Shown here one piece after another: positions 49,952 through 58,091 of a stretch of DNA of 64,000 bases. The first letter of the stretch is position 1. Every line of letters starts with the position of its first letter. The position numbers and the translations under genes were made by a program. The stretch comes from Nitzschia sp. DOCU1. Taxonomy: Eukaryota > Bacillariophyta > Bacillariophyceae > Bacillariales > Bacillariaceae. The stretch lies in the NCBI GenBank assembly GCA_951394045.1, contig OX595988.1:248001-312000 (forward strand), given 5' to 3'. A model generated the notes under the pieces. The model saw only the letters and a list, made by a program, of their open reading frames with translations, did not search any database and was not told the DNA's origin.

Positions 49952-50659
49952 GGTGTTTATTTGCTCGAAGGGATGGAAGGGTATTGTAAGTCTATAAAGC
50001 AACGTCGTCTATTGGAACATTGAAAAGGCTCGTTCGGTAGTAGAAGAGCAAAGTGGGGCACCACAAAAGAGGCGGGTACTGATTTATGAGACCTTGGAAG
50101 TGCTTGATATTTGGGTTTCGGGTTGATGCGGTGCAATAGCGCAATGGAACAATGATAACAATGAGAAAAGCGAACGATGAAATCGGATGGGGCTTCTTCC
50201 AGTTGCAGCTGTTGTATGTACGATATTAGTTGTTGACGCAGTTGTTCGGTTTGCTAGTAGTGATAATAATAGCGCTATTACGCCAATAGGCGGAAAAATC
50301 AGGCAGCTTTTCTGGTAAGAGGTCCCGTCGCGTGTGTTCGGGTTGATGGGCCTTCTTCGTGTGCCGTCTTCTTTGATAGATAGGCCCGCATCCTTTTCGG
50401 TTGACGGAGAAAGGGCATATCGAAAAATCAAATGGCCCATAAACGATTGACACTAGGACTTGCATTGATTGGTTGTGTCAACGAGGGGGATTGCGAACAT
50501 GTTGAATCTTCTTATGAACCTTCGGATCGGTCGGAAGGAGTTTTGGGGGGTTGCGAGATCTTTGATTGGAACAAATCATTCCCGTGGGCGGAGATTAAAT
50601 GGTGAGAAGGCGAATAGCCTCATTCAAGAGAATTCCTCGGATTATGTTGTCACAAAACA

Positions 50660-51238
50660 TCAGCACTTATGGGTCATGACGAGAAGGAATGCGAGCCTCT
50701 CAATTCCGATCAACCCTTGTTGCCTTGCCGTCGGCGGAAAGCCTTGAAAGAAATTGAGATGATCTTTGCAAAACCCCCTAACTTGTTCTTTTTCTTGACA
50801 CCACTGGGGGCGTGTTTCTTCCGCAAGCTGTTCATACCTTTCTAACAGATCTGCTTTAAAAACCGAATTTTGTATTGTCGGAGGCGAGAATGAACGTAGA
50901 ACCCCGCCTTCTCCCCGCGTTGCCGGCACCTTGATGACGGTCCATGTCTCATCTCTCGACCACCGGTGTTGGGAGGGTGTCAAAAGTTCAAGAGAAAGAA
51001 TGTCTTTCGTCGTTCTTGGCCTATGAATATTCCCGACGATGACGACCATCAAGGCATCGGGGGCTATTTGATACTTCGTCAGGGTCACGTCGCGCATCAT
51101 TGGCCAGCATGGGGCGAACTTTTTCGCACGCGCGATTGACCTGTACGATTCCAGTTCCTGGTATCGTAATAAGACGTGATGGTTGTCGCCTGCTTCGTAT
51201 GAACCTAAGACTTTTATGTTACGATGGAAACACCGCAT
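50660..51238 (-). CDS. Possible unknown protein (192 residues)
   Basis: An ATG at 51238 opens a 192-codon minus-strand frame, the longest in this 2.3-kb stretch. The product is mixed in composition without low complexity (for example APDALMVVIVGNIHRPRTTK, then KDILSLELLTPSQHRW) and ends ERLAFLLVMTHKC. No signal, membrane span or known motif is visible. The ordinary composition and length favour coding slightly. With no homology I cannot exclude a chance frame or a fragment of a decayed gene. Confidence 0.3.
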   Translation of the reverse strand: MRCFHRNIKVLGSYEAGDNHHVLLRYQELESYRSIARAKKFAPCWPMMRDVTLTKYQIAPDALMVVIVGNIHRPRTTKDILSLELLTPSQHRWSRDETWTVIKVPATRGEGGVLRSFSPPTIQNSVFKADLLERYEQLAEETRPQWCQEKEQVRGFCKDHLNFFQGFPPTARQQGLIGIERLAFLLVMTHKC

Positions 51239-52118
51239 CGCCCAATGACACCCTGAAGGGCACCCTCCAACAGGAGCATTACTAGTTTTTGCTACTAGGG
51301 AGGATTAGTAGCACCAGTAATAGCTTCTCCCGACGACCCCCTCCTCTTTCTCTCGATTCGACGGTAACGAGAATACTCTCTACCTAACAGCACTACCACG
51401 GCGCTGCTTCTGATGTGTTTCGTTCACAAAGAGGAGAGATGGTTGGGTAAACAAGACGGGGAGAAGGGAGTTCTGAAAGTGGGGTTGCTGCAAATAAGGG
51501 ATAGCATCACCCAAGGATCCGCTTTTTCGATGGGTGCGTCGGTCGGGGGTGGCGCCGAAATGCGCTTTGCTTCATGGATTCATTCGATTCGGGAATGGTC
51601 GAATGGTATGGAGGCGCGGGGAGATTAATTAATTGATGTCGAAAATGCAACAACACGACGAAAGATTACGAAGGCGAATTTTTGCATCTCGCCATTTCTC
51701 ATTGAACTCCACGGAATGCGGCAAAAGTGGCATTAGCCATTTGCCCGAAAATATCGATTGAAATTTTGATCTGATTGGGTCGATCGGTGCTGGATTTTCC
51801 AAACCAGTGTGCTGTACGATTACCTGGTAACAAAGCAGTTGGATCCTCCCACTACTTGAGGCTGCCTAAAAAAGCGTCCGGTACAGTAGTACCAAAGAGC
51901 TAGAGAGAGAAGAGGGCACCTGGTGCTCTGATGATTCCTACACAAGAGTATTAATATTACGTCGTACATTCCCCGTATCGCCGTGCTCGTCCTTGAAGTT
52001 GAGTCAACTCAGTTGCATTCCCGCAAAGATTGCATTCCATGCCTAGAGTACGCAAGGAAGGGAAGGCAAGAGAACTAGAAGAATTACCAGCAGTGGGACT
52101 GCGCCGAAAATGTTCGTC

Positions 52119-52156
52119 GCCATTTGTCTTCGTCGTCGACAACGAAGACAAATGGC
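52119..52156. repeat. Perfect 15-bp inverted repeat (hairpin)
   Basis: GCCATTTGTCTTCGT (52119-52133) and ACGAAGACAAATGGC (52142-52156) are exact reverse complements with an 8-base loop, CGTCGACA. It lies about 130 bases before the start of the HSF gene at 52287. It could be a protein-binding site, a cruciform or a leader hairpin. Confidence 0.92.
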
Positions 52157-52286
52157 CGAACTGAGTCTTCGGTCCCTTGGCGAACGACTGTCAAAGCCTA
52201 TCTGCACTGATTGTCCTTAAGCCTCCCCTTGGACTACAGCCATTCCCCCCATAACTTTGAGAAATTCAAGACGAGGAGCCACGACC

Positions 52287-53099
52287 ATGAGCCTGTCCCT
52301 CTCACACAATAGTTCTCCCACGCCCTCCGAATGGCACGGGGTCAAGGGTCTATGTATCGGATATATCTATCCAGCTTTGGCTGAAGACGGCGCGATGAAT
52401 TCGATGCCTTTTCCGTGGCAACTTCACTTTATGCTCGAATCAGCTGCCAAGGGAGGTTTCGATCACATTGTCTCGTGGCTGCATGACGACAAGTCCTTCA
52501 AGGTACACAAACCGAATATTTTTGTCACGGAAGTGATGCCACGCTTCTTCAACCGTCAAACCCAGTACAAGTCTTTTCAACGGCAGCTTAACATCTGGAA
52601 TTTCGAACGCTTGATCGGATCTCGGGGTCCGTGCAACGGAGGATACTCCCACATCTATTTCCAGCGACACGATACCTCTTCGCTGCGTTTCATGAAGCGC
52701 CGTGACGGCGAAATGCATTCAGAAAGAACTGCTTCTAGACACGATTTCGAATTCAATGTCTGTGAACCACAAGCCTCGCTATTCTCGATGGTGACCAGGT
52801 CTCCACGAGAGCTGTCCTCCGGCGAGACTGACCACGAGCCCCAGAAATTGCAGTGGGCGCTAGAGCAAGGGGAATGTGAGGAAGCCGAGCCTATCTTTCT
52901 CGAAGAAGAAATCGCGATGATAAGCCGGGATACCAATAAGCCTCCATCGAACTCGCCCCAACAGACTTCAAGTTATGTTGTTCAAAGCTTTCCTTCCCAA
53001 CCTCACGTTGCTATCCCCACCGGACCCACTCTCGACGAAAGCAAATACGTTCAAATTGGTTTGCAGATGGCTTGGCGCGACTCGTTTTCGATCTCCTGA
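52287..53099 (+). CDS. HSF-type transcription factor
   Basis: A single-exon frame; the first ATG is 52287 (MSLSLSHNSSPTPSEW), giving 270 residues. The DNA-binding domain lies at about 41-138: PFPWQLHFMLESAAKGGFDH, SWLHDDKSFKVHKPNIFVTE, MPRFFNRQTQYKSFQRQLNI, then WNFERLIGSRGPCNGGYSH. The recognition helix F-x-RQLN is intact. The usual Y/W-G-F turn is W-N-F here. After the domain come a basic stretch (RFMKRRDGE) and an acidic, hydrophobic part (EEAEPIFLEEEIAMIS). A short C-terminal segment, LDESKYVQIGLQMAWRDSF, resembles one at the end of the 58.1-kb HSF. No clear HR-A/B leucine zipper is seen. HSFs act in the nucleus; a stress or developmental role is not deducible. Confidence 0.9.
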   Translation: MSLSLSHNSSPTPSEWHGVKGLCIGYIYPALAEDGAMNSMPFPWQLHFMLESAAKGGFDHIVSWLHDDKSFKVHKPNIFVTEVMPRFFNRQTQYKSFQRQLNIWNFERLIGSRGPCNGGYSHIYFQRHDTSSLRFMKRRDGEMHSERTASRHDFEFNVCEPQASLFSMVTRSPRELSSGETDHEPQKLQWALEQGECEEAEPIFLEEEIAMISRDTNKPPSNSPQQTSSYVVQSFPSQPHVAIPTGPTLDESKYVQIGLQMAWRDSFSIS

Positions 53100-53546
53100 T
53101 GCATTTGATACCAAAAGGAGGCGTGTCGAATACACGGAAAGGCCATGGGACTTGCTGATTGCAGACAGCTCACCCTTGCATATTCCTGGTAGATAATTGA
53201 AGTTCCAAGATCTCGCCCAATCCAAGATACCCGAAAGCTTGTATCTTCAGCAGATAGTGTCGCATGTAGTTGTCGCATCATTAAAGAAAGCGAATGGCGC
53301 TGCTGGTCGATGCACGCCATGCCCAACAGAAATTGTAAACGATGATAGGTGAATGGCTTAACGATCGCTAGTTGAACGCGGATGCCATCCAAGTATTTGA
53401 ACTTGTTTGGACGACCGTAGTTGCATTGAGGATGGCTCACAATCGTTTGGCGCTAACAGATTGTTGCATTTTCCCATTTCACTGCGTGTGCGGGGGTATA
53501 CATCAATTACGCCAACTCACACTAACTGGTAACGTTTCCAAAGGCA
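53100..53546. other. Convergent intergenic region
   Basis: About 450 bases between the HSF and TatD genes, which face each other. It should hold both 3' ends. No repeat or gene seen. Confidence 0.4.
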
Positions 53547-54506
53547 TCACAAGTTCTGATCTTGCCCGAGACGATATAGCTCCTGCACATTCTGATTGGT
53601 TTGACGAATCAACTCTTCCGGAGTTACACCAAATACCTTGGAAATAACTTGCACTCCATGTTGCATGCTTGTCGCAACAAATGCGGCGTCTTCGTGATCC
53701 GTTTCGAGCACTAGTCGCTCAATTCCTACTTCTTGAATTACCTTGAACGTCTTTGAAGACTCAAAGTTGATGACGGGGGAAAATCCAAAGAACAACTTCG
53801 TCGCCTTTTTCTTCTCCAATGTTTTCACAAGTTGAGTAGCAGTGCCTAGCTTGCCTCCAAAGGCATGAAAATACATCGTTGGAGGAAGCTTTCCGTCGTT
53901 TGCCTTTTGTACCTTGGCAATTGCATTCATCACCGGACCCATAGCACGCACACAGTGTATTGAAACCGGCCGTTCATGTCGAATCGCTAGATTTAGTTGC
54001 AACTCGAACGCCTGAATTTGATTCTCCATTGGCGATGTTAAACTTTTGGTGATTGGGTCAAAATGAAAGCCATCGAGCCCAATTTCCCCGACGGGCATTT
54101 GTGGGTATTGAATCAACAAATCTTCCATGGTAAAAATCCACTTGGGTAGCTTGTTATGGCAGTCTAAAAGTTGCCAATCTTCTTTGTCGACTGCGTGCAG
54201 AAACCAGGGGTGAACTCCAATGCATGGAATCAGCAGCTTCCTCGGATCCGAGCAGCATTGAGCAAGATCCAGCACCAAGGGAAAGTCACGAGGATGCGTG
54301 GACATGACCGCCATGCCACTCAAACAGCCATCGCCCAGCAGGTCAGCGGCACTCGCAGACGACGAAGAAGAACGCCACGCCTGATGCTGATGAAGCCTCC
54401 AAGCGCTATCGGCGTCGGCTTCTAACAAGCGCGTATCTTTGGACAAGGGCCATGTCGGGCCCATGTGCACATGATTGTGGGCATCGAACGGCAGTAATGG
54501 AAGCAT
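53547..54506 (-). CDS. TatD-family metal-dependent hydrolase
   Basis: A single-exon minus-strand frame of 319 residues from ATG 54506. Metal-ligand motifs are all present in order: FDAHNHVH (H-x-H) at residues 7-14, IGVHPW near 98, GEIGLDGFHFD (bridging Glu) near 140, VSIHCVRA near 183, MYFHAFGG near 212 and LVLETDHED near 266. This is the amidohydrolase-fold TatD deoxyribonuclease pattern. The wording resembles the fungal Cut9-interacting Scn1 branch more than bacterial TatD. TatD enzymes are Mg-dependent 3'-5' exonucleases linked to DNA repair and apoptosis-type DNA breakdown. A Ser/Ala-rich insert (WRSSSSSASAADLL) sits after the first motif. No targeting peptide is visible. A repeat (54605-54871) lies just 5' of the gene. 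Confidence 0.88.
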   Translation of the reverse strand: MLPLLPFDAHNHVHMGPTWPLSKDTRLLEADADSAWRLHQHQAWRSSSSSASAADLLGDGCLSGMAVMSTHPRDFPLVLDLAQCCSDPRKLLIPCIGVHPWFLHAVDKEDWQLLDCHNKLPKWIFTMEDLLIQYPQMPVGEIGLDGFHFDPITKSLTSPMENQIQAFELQLNLAIRHERPVSIHCVRAMGPVMNAIAKVQKANDGKLPPTMYFHAFGGKLGTATQLVKTLEKKKATKLFFGFSPVINFESSKTFKVIQEVGIERLVLETDHEDAAFVATSMQHGVQVISKVFGVTPEELIRQTNQNVQELYRLGQDQNL

Positions 54507-55153
54507 CTGTTAAAAGTCTTGATACATCCAGCCGCCGCAAGCATCATTTAGGTTTAGTCGGGAACGCCTCTCTTTTTGATAAAATACACCAGGCAGCGTG
54601 CTGTCATCGCTTCGGAGACGACCTCCAAAACGCCCACATCTCTCGGACTCGCGACGGACGTCCAATTGACCAACGGGACTAAAATTCCCTTCAGGTTTCT
54701 CGTGCTCTAAGAATGTACAAGTTCCTGCCCCATCATTGCTCGATACTTCTTGACGGGCCAGGAGCCAGGAGCCAGGAGCCAGGCAGGGGCAACAGTCCCT
54801 AAGTATGGAAGGTCGAAAAAAGACAACGGAAAGGGAAAGGAAAAGCCAGGCGGGGGGCGGATGACAACAACTGTTGTTGATCCCCCAGCAGGCTGGCCAC
54901 CCGGCCGACGCGCCCGTTGCCCAAATGGCCGTTCCTCTGGAGATCAGAACTTCCCATGGATACTAGTCTCATAACTTGTTTAGCTCCCCGTTTACTCGAC
55001 ACGCACATCAACAGAGCTAAACAAGCTGATCAACCTGCACCTATCGTTGCCCTTACCATCGTTTGCCTTTGTCAACGATCGCCCTGACCGAAGCATTTTC
55101 GTGTCCCTTTACCAGCCAATACTCCAGTATTTTTCCCCCTTACTAATGACACC
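54507..55153. other. Region 5' of TatD gene: flank repeat and possible LTR-like stretch
   Basis: Contains the left copy of a flanking repeat (54605-54871). At 54872 the sequence changes to TGTTGTTGATCCCCCAGCAG, a start reminiscent of copia-type LTRs (TGTTG). About 280 bases follow before the gag frame. I could not find the matching second LTR or a primer-binding site. Confidence 0.4.
54605..54871 (+). repeat. Flank repeat, left copy (about 267 bases)
   Basis: Matches 56662-56914 at roughly 95% over the whole length. Landmarks are CTTCGGAGACGACCTCCAAA, GTCCAATTGACCAACGGGAC, GTACAAGTTCCTG.CCCATCA and AAGCCAGGCGGGGGGCGGAT. The copies differ mainly by the number of CCAGGAG units (this copy has two more). 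The match ends at GACAACAAC, where the retroelement fragment begins. Confidence 0.92.
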
Positions 55154-56661
55154 ATGTCTGTCCCTGTCATTGTTTTTCCTAAAACGACGCTTACCCCAAT
55201 TGTTGGTCAGCCTGACCCTATTACCGTCCAACAACTCCTGGCCGAAATATTCCAGAATGCACGCTCCCAACCCTCCGAACTGGGTGGTGGGCAGCATGGT
55301 CAGCTCGGCATTGTGCTATCCTCCGACAGTTACAAAAAGCTGACGGGCGTGACCTACACTGCGCCAACCCCACCAGGCATCCAGGCCACCCCTGCTGCAG
55401 ATGCTACCGATGCCCAGATCCGTGCTGGTGACCGAATCCATGACCAACGTTTGAAGCTATTCCGGGAATACGAAGCAATCAAGGATGGATTAAAGAAACA
55501 AGTCCTTGAGGCCATCGACGAATGATTTTACTTCATGCTTAAGGACCCCAATTTTCTTTATTCGGATGTCACACCGCTTCAACTCATCTCCCACCTGCAC
55601 AGTACTTATGGTGAGCTCACTGCGGCTGACCTTGAAAAGAACCGTGCCCAGCTTCGTGGGGAATGGAATCCTGAAGATGGGATTGAGATCCTGTGGGATC
55701 GCATCATGCACTGCCAATCAATTGCCGTGGGCACTTCAAATGAAATCAGCAATGGGACAGCCATGGCCCTCACTTTGGAGACCCTGGCTGAATCCGGTGT
55801 CATGACCACCTATATCCGGGATTGGAAGATTAAGTCAGCTGATGACCGAAAGAAACTTGCGTTGTTCAAAGAGCACTTCACGGAAGCCAACAAAATCTGT
55901 GTTGAAGAAACCACAAGCAAACAGGCTGGATTTGCTGCCAATGCACTCCAAAGCCCCCGACCACCACCATCGTGGCTGCCCCTAGCCCTGCTAGCACCGA
56001 GGCGCCCGTTCGCGTGGGAACAAAGGAAATGTATTATTGCCATAGCCATGGCTTGAGTTTTGTGAAGCATCACACTTCCAAAACTTGCACCAACAAGAAA
56101 GACGGTCATGAAGACGAAGGCACCATCACCAACATGATGCGAGGCTGCCGCATGATTAACACTGGCCGCCATCCTGCCCCACGCCCCAAAGGCAAATGAA
56201 GCGGGCGGGAGCCTGGTGCCAAAGTTCCAACTATTAAAATTAAAACTTTAACTAGTATGTGCCTCCTGGTACTGCCTATGTTGACTCTGGCACCATGTCA
56301 AATTTCTTCCCGGTCAATGCTGCCCTTATCAACCTGCGTGCACTAGCCTTGCCTTTACTAGTCGCCAACCCAAATGGCGATATAATGTATGCTACCCATG
56401 AGGGTTTTGTCAATTTGCCATTGTTGCCCCTGTCAGCCAGAAAAGCATACCGCATCCCTGAAATGGCCTCGCTTCCCCTCATATCTGTCAGCATCCTCCT
56501 TGTGGACGCAGGGTGTACTGTTCAACTCGACAATGTTTGTGTTTCCATTCTCTATGATGGAAGCTGTGTCCTGACTGGCACTCGCGACCCCACTTTGCAC
56601 CTGTGGACCATCCCACTGGAACCTCCTTCGGAAATTGCACATGCTGCTGTTGGCCCCACCA
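54872..56661 (+). mobile_element. Truncated Ty1/copia-type retroelement fragment (gag-protease only)
   Basis: The fragment spans from the end of the left flank repeat to the start of the right one. It includes a non-coding lead of 280 bases beginning TGTTG, a mutated gag and a protease fragment. It lacks integrase, reverse transcriptase, RNase H and an identifiable 3' LTR. It is bounded by a 250-267-base direct repeat that does not look like an LTR (no TG...CA ends), described separately. Assignment to copia rather than gypsy is from gag and protease style and family knowledge, since the diagnostic gene order is missing. Confidence 0.65.
55154..56199 (+). pseudogene. Broken Ty1/copia-type gag gene
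   Basis: An ATG at 55154 opens a frame of 123 codons (MSVPVIVFPKTTLTP...) that stops at a TGA at 55523-55525. The same frame resumes at once and runs to 56056, so one nonsense change interrupts it. It contains a gag-like helical region (LISHLHSTYGELTAADLEKN, WNPEDGIEILWDRIMHCQSI). Near 55950-55972 the reading frame shifts, and a Cys/His-rich segment (YYCHSHGLSFVKHHTSKTC) continues to a stop at 56199. This layout (capsid-like helices followed by a metal-binding knuckle) is that of copia-type gag in diatom (CoDi) retrotransposons. The stop and frameshift mean the copy is dead. Confidence 0.75.
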
Positions 56662-56711
56662 CATCACTTCGGAGACGACCTCCAAAACGCCCAAATCTCT
56701 CGGACTCGTGA
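56259..56711 (+). pseudogene. Retrotransposon aspartic-protease fragment
   Basis: A frame beginning with GTG at 56259, 150 codons long, contains TAYVDSGTMSNFFP near its start. The D-S-G-T is the catalytic signature of retroviral-type aspartic proteases. Further blocks are LLVANPNGDIMYATHEGFVN and ISVSILLVDAGCTVQLDN. It is in another frame from the gag knuckle and is separated from it by a stop, so this junction is also broken. The frame runs into the right-hand flank repeat and ends at 56711. Integrase, reverse transcriptase and RNase H, expected next in a copia element, are absent. Confidence 0.7.
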
Positions 56712-56914
56712 TGAACGTCCAATTGACCAACGGGACTAAAATTCCCTTCAGGTTTCTCGTGCTCTAAGAATGTACAAGTTCCTGGCCCATCATTGCTCGA
56801 TACTTCTTGACGGGCCAGGAGCCAGGCAGGGGCAACAGTCCCTAAGTATGGAGGGTCGAAAAAAGACAACAGAAAGGGAAAGGAAAAGCCAGGCGGGGGG
56901 CGGATGACAACAAC
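56662..56914 (+). repeat. Flank repeat, right copy (about 253 bases)
   Basis: Right partner of 54605-54871. After the end of the match (GATGACAACAAC) the sequence continues as an open frame reading DDNNHHKEEEKLLAGAPATA, followed by GRAAPDETTVV. In the left copy the same frame is cut right after DDNN by the start of the retroelement fragment. Confidence 0.92.
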
Positions 56915-58091
56915 CACCACAAAGAAGAAGAAAAGCTCCTGGCTGGTGCTCCTGCCACTGCCGGTCGTGCTGCGCCTGATGAGACCACCGTCGTTCTTGT
57001 GTGTACTAGCGCGTTATCGTTCCGGCAATTTGAAGAGACTCTCAGCAATTGGCCAGTTCTATCGTCATCAGCATACTAATAGTAGTACTACCTTTAACAA
57101 GAAAAGAATGGCAACGAATTTGCGACTACTGGTAGCTAGTAGTAGATACCGCCGGCCCAGTAGTATTATTCCTACTACACTATTTGCTGCTTCTTTAAGA
57201 ATAGTAGTAGTTGTTATCTGTGAAAGAATACTAGAGGTAAGGATATGGACATATCAAACTCCTGCCTACTAGCATTGAGAATACCTCTCTTCGTCTTCGA
57301 CGAGTAGCACCAAGTATATCAGTAGCGCCACAAGGAGAGTTTTGGTGTGGATAACAAGAGTTCTCGGTTACTATTGTAGCACCGGGTAAACGAACTAAGG
57401 GCCTTCGCGTTTGACAAGTGTTATTAAATGTAGCCCGAAGCTTTGCAAATCAAAGCGAAGTAGACCCGTAACCAGAACCCCGAATGTTGGGCGTGGGGAC
57501 CGCATTTTTGTCGCCGGTTGCCGGTTGGGAACCCTGACAATTCTTCTTCACATGACACTGTTGGATTGATCGGTCTCACCCAAGGTGCTTTCATGACGAG
57601 GACTGTTCCTAATATGAACACGCAATTCTCCATAGCGTTGCCACGCAAGTGGCTCCTTGAACTACCTTGGCTACTGCCACCGCATGGTTGTTTAAAGACG
57701 CGTCAACCTCCAATTATTGGAGGCAGAATATCTTGAAGCGACGCACAAGGAAACGAACCCCGAAGTAAGAACCGAAACGACCAGAACCCCAATCGGTTAA
57801 TGGATATAGCACAGGGACTGGCGTGGCCTTCTCAGTTCTAAAGTGTGACCCGACGTGAAAGTTCCGATCCCATAATTATTACAATGCGAGGCGAACAGGT
57901 CCGCGAGCAACTGCGAATTCTGCCAATCCCTTTCCGTAGCGCTTCTACGGTAATTAGCGAAGCCCGCAAACAGCCCCGCTATGCACGATTTGCCGATTTA
58001 GGGATAGCATCATTTTTCTTCGCTGCATGCTGGTCTTGGCCGTAACTCGGTCAAAGTTGAGACACTTTCGTGCCATAGTTTCACGCTGCCG
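56915..58091. other. Intergenic
   Basis: A short open stretch (56846-57077, through DDNNHHKEEEKLLAGAP to NWPVLSSSAY) could be a remnant of a host gene; it has no ATG of its own. Dense TAGTAGTA/CTACTA words follow at 57075-57240. The rest, 57240-58091, shows no gene or repeat I can support. Confidence 0.4.

Larger units (their letters stand above)
49952..52286. other. Intergenic, 2.3 kb, one weak frame
   Basis: Apart from a 192-codon frame at 50660-51238 (listed separately) no gene is supported. A perfect 15-bp hairpin lies at 52119-52156 close to the next gene. CTAG/GTAC words are common at 51280-51410 and 51840-51960. Confidence 0.4.

Noticed and set aside
54605..56914. Reading the 250-base direct repeats as a pair of LTRs
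   Set aside because: No TG...CA ends, and the right copy continues into other sequence; the left copy is followed by a separate TGTTG start.
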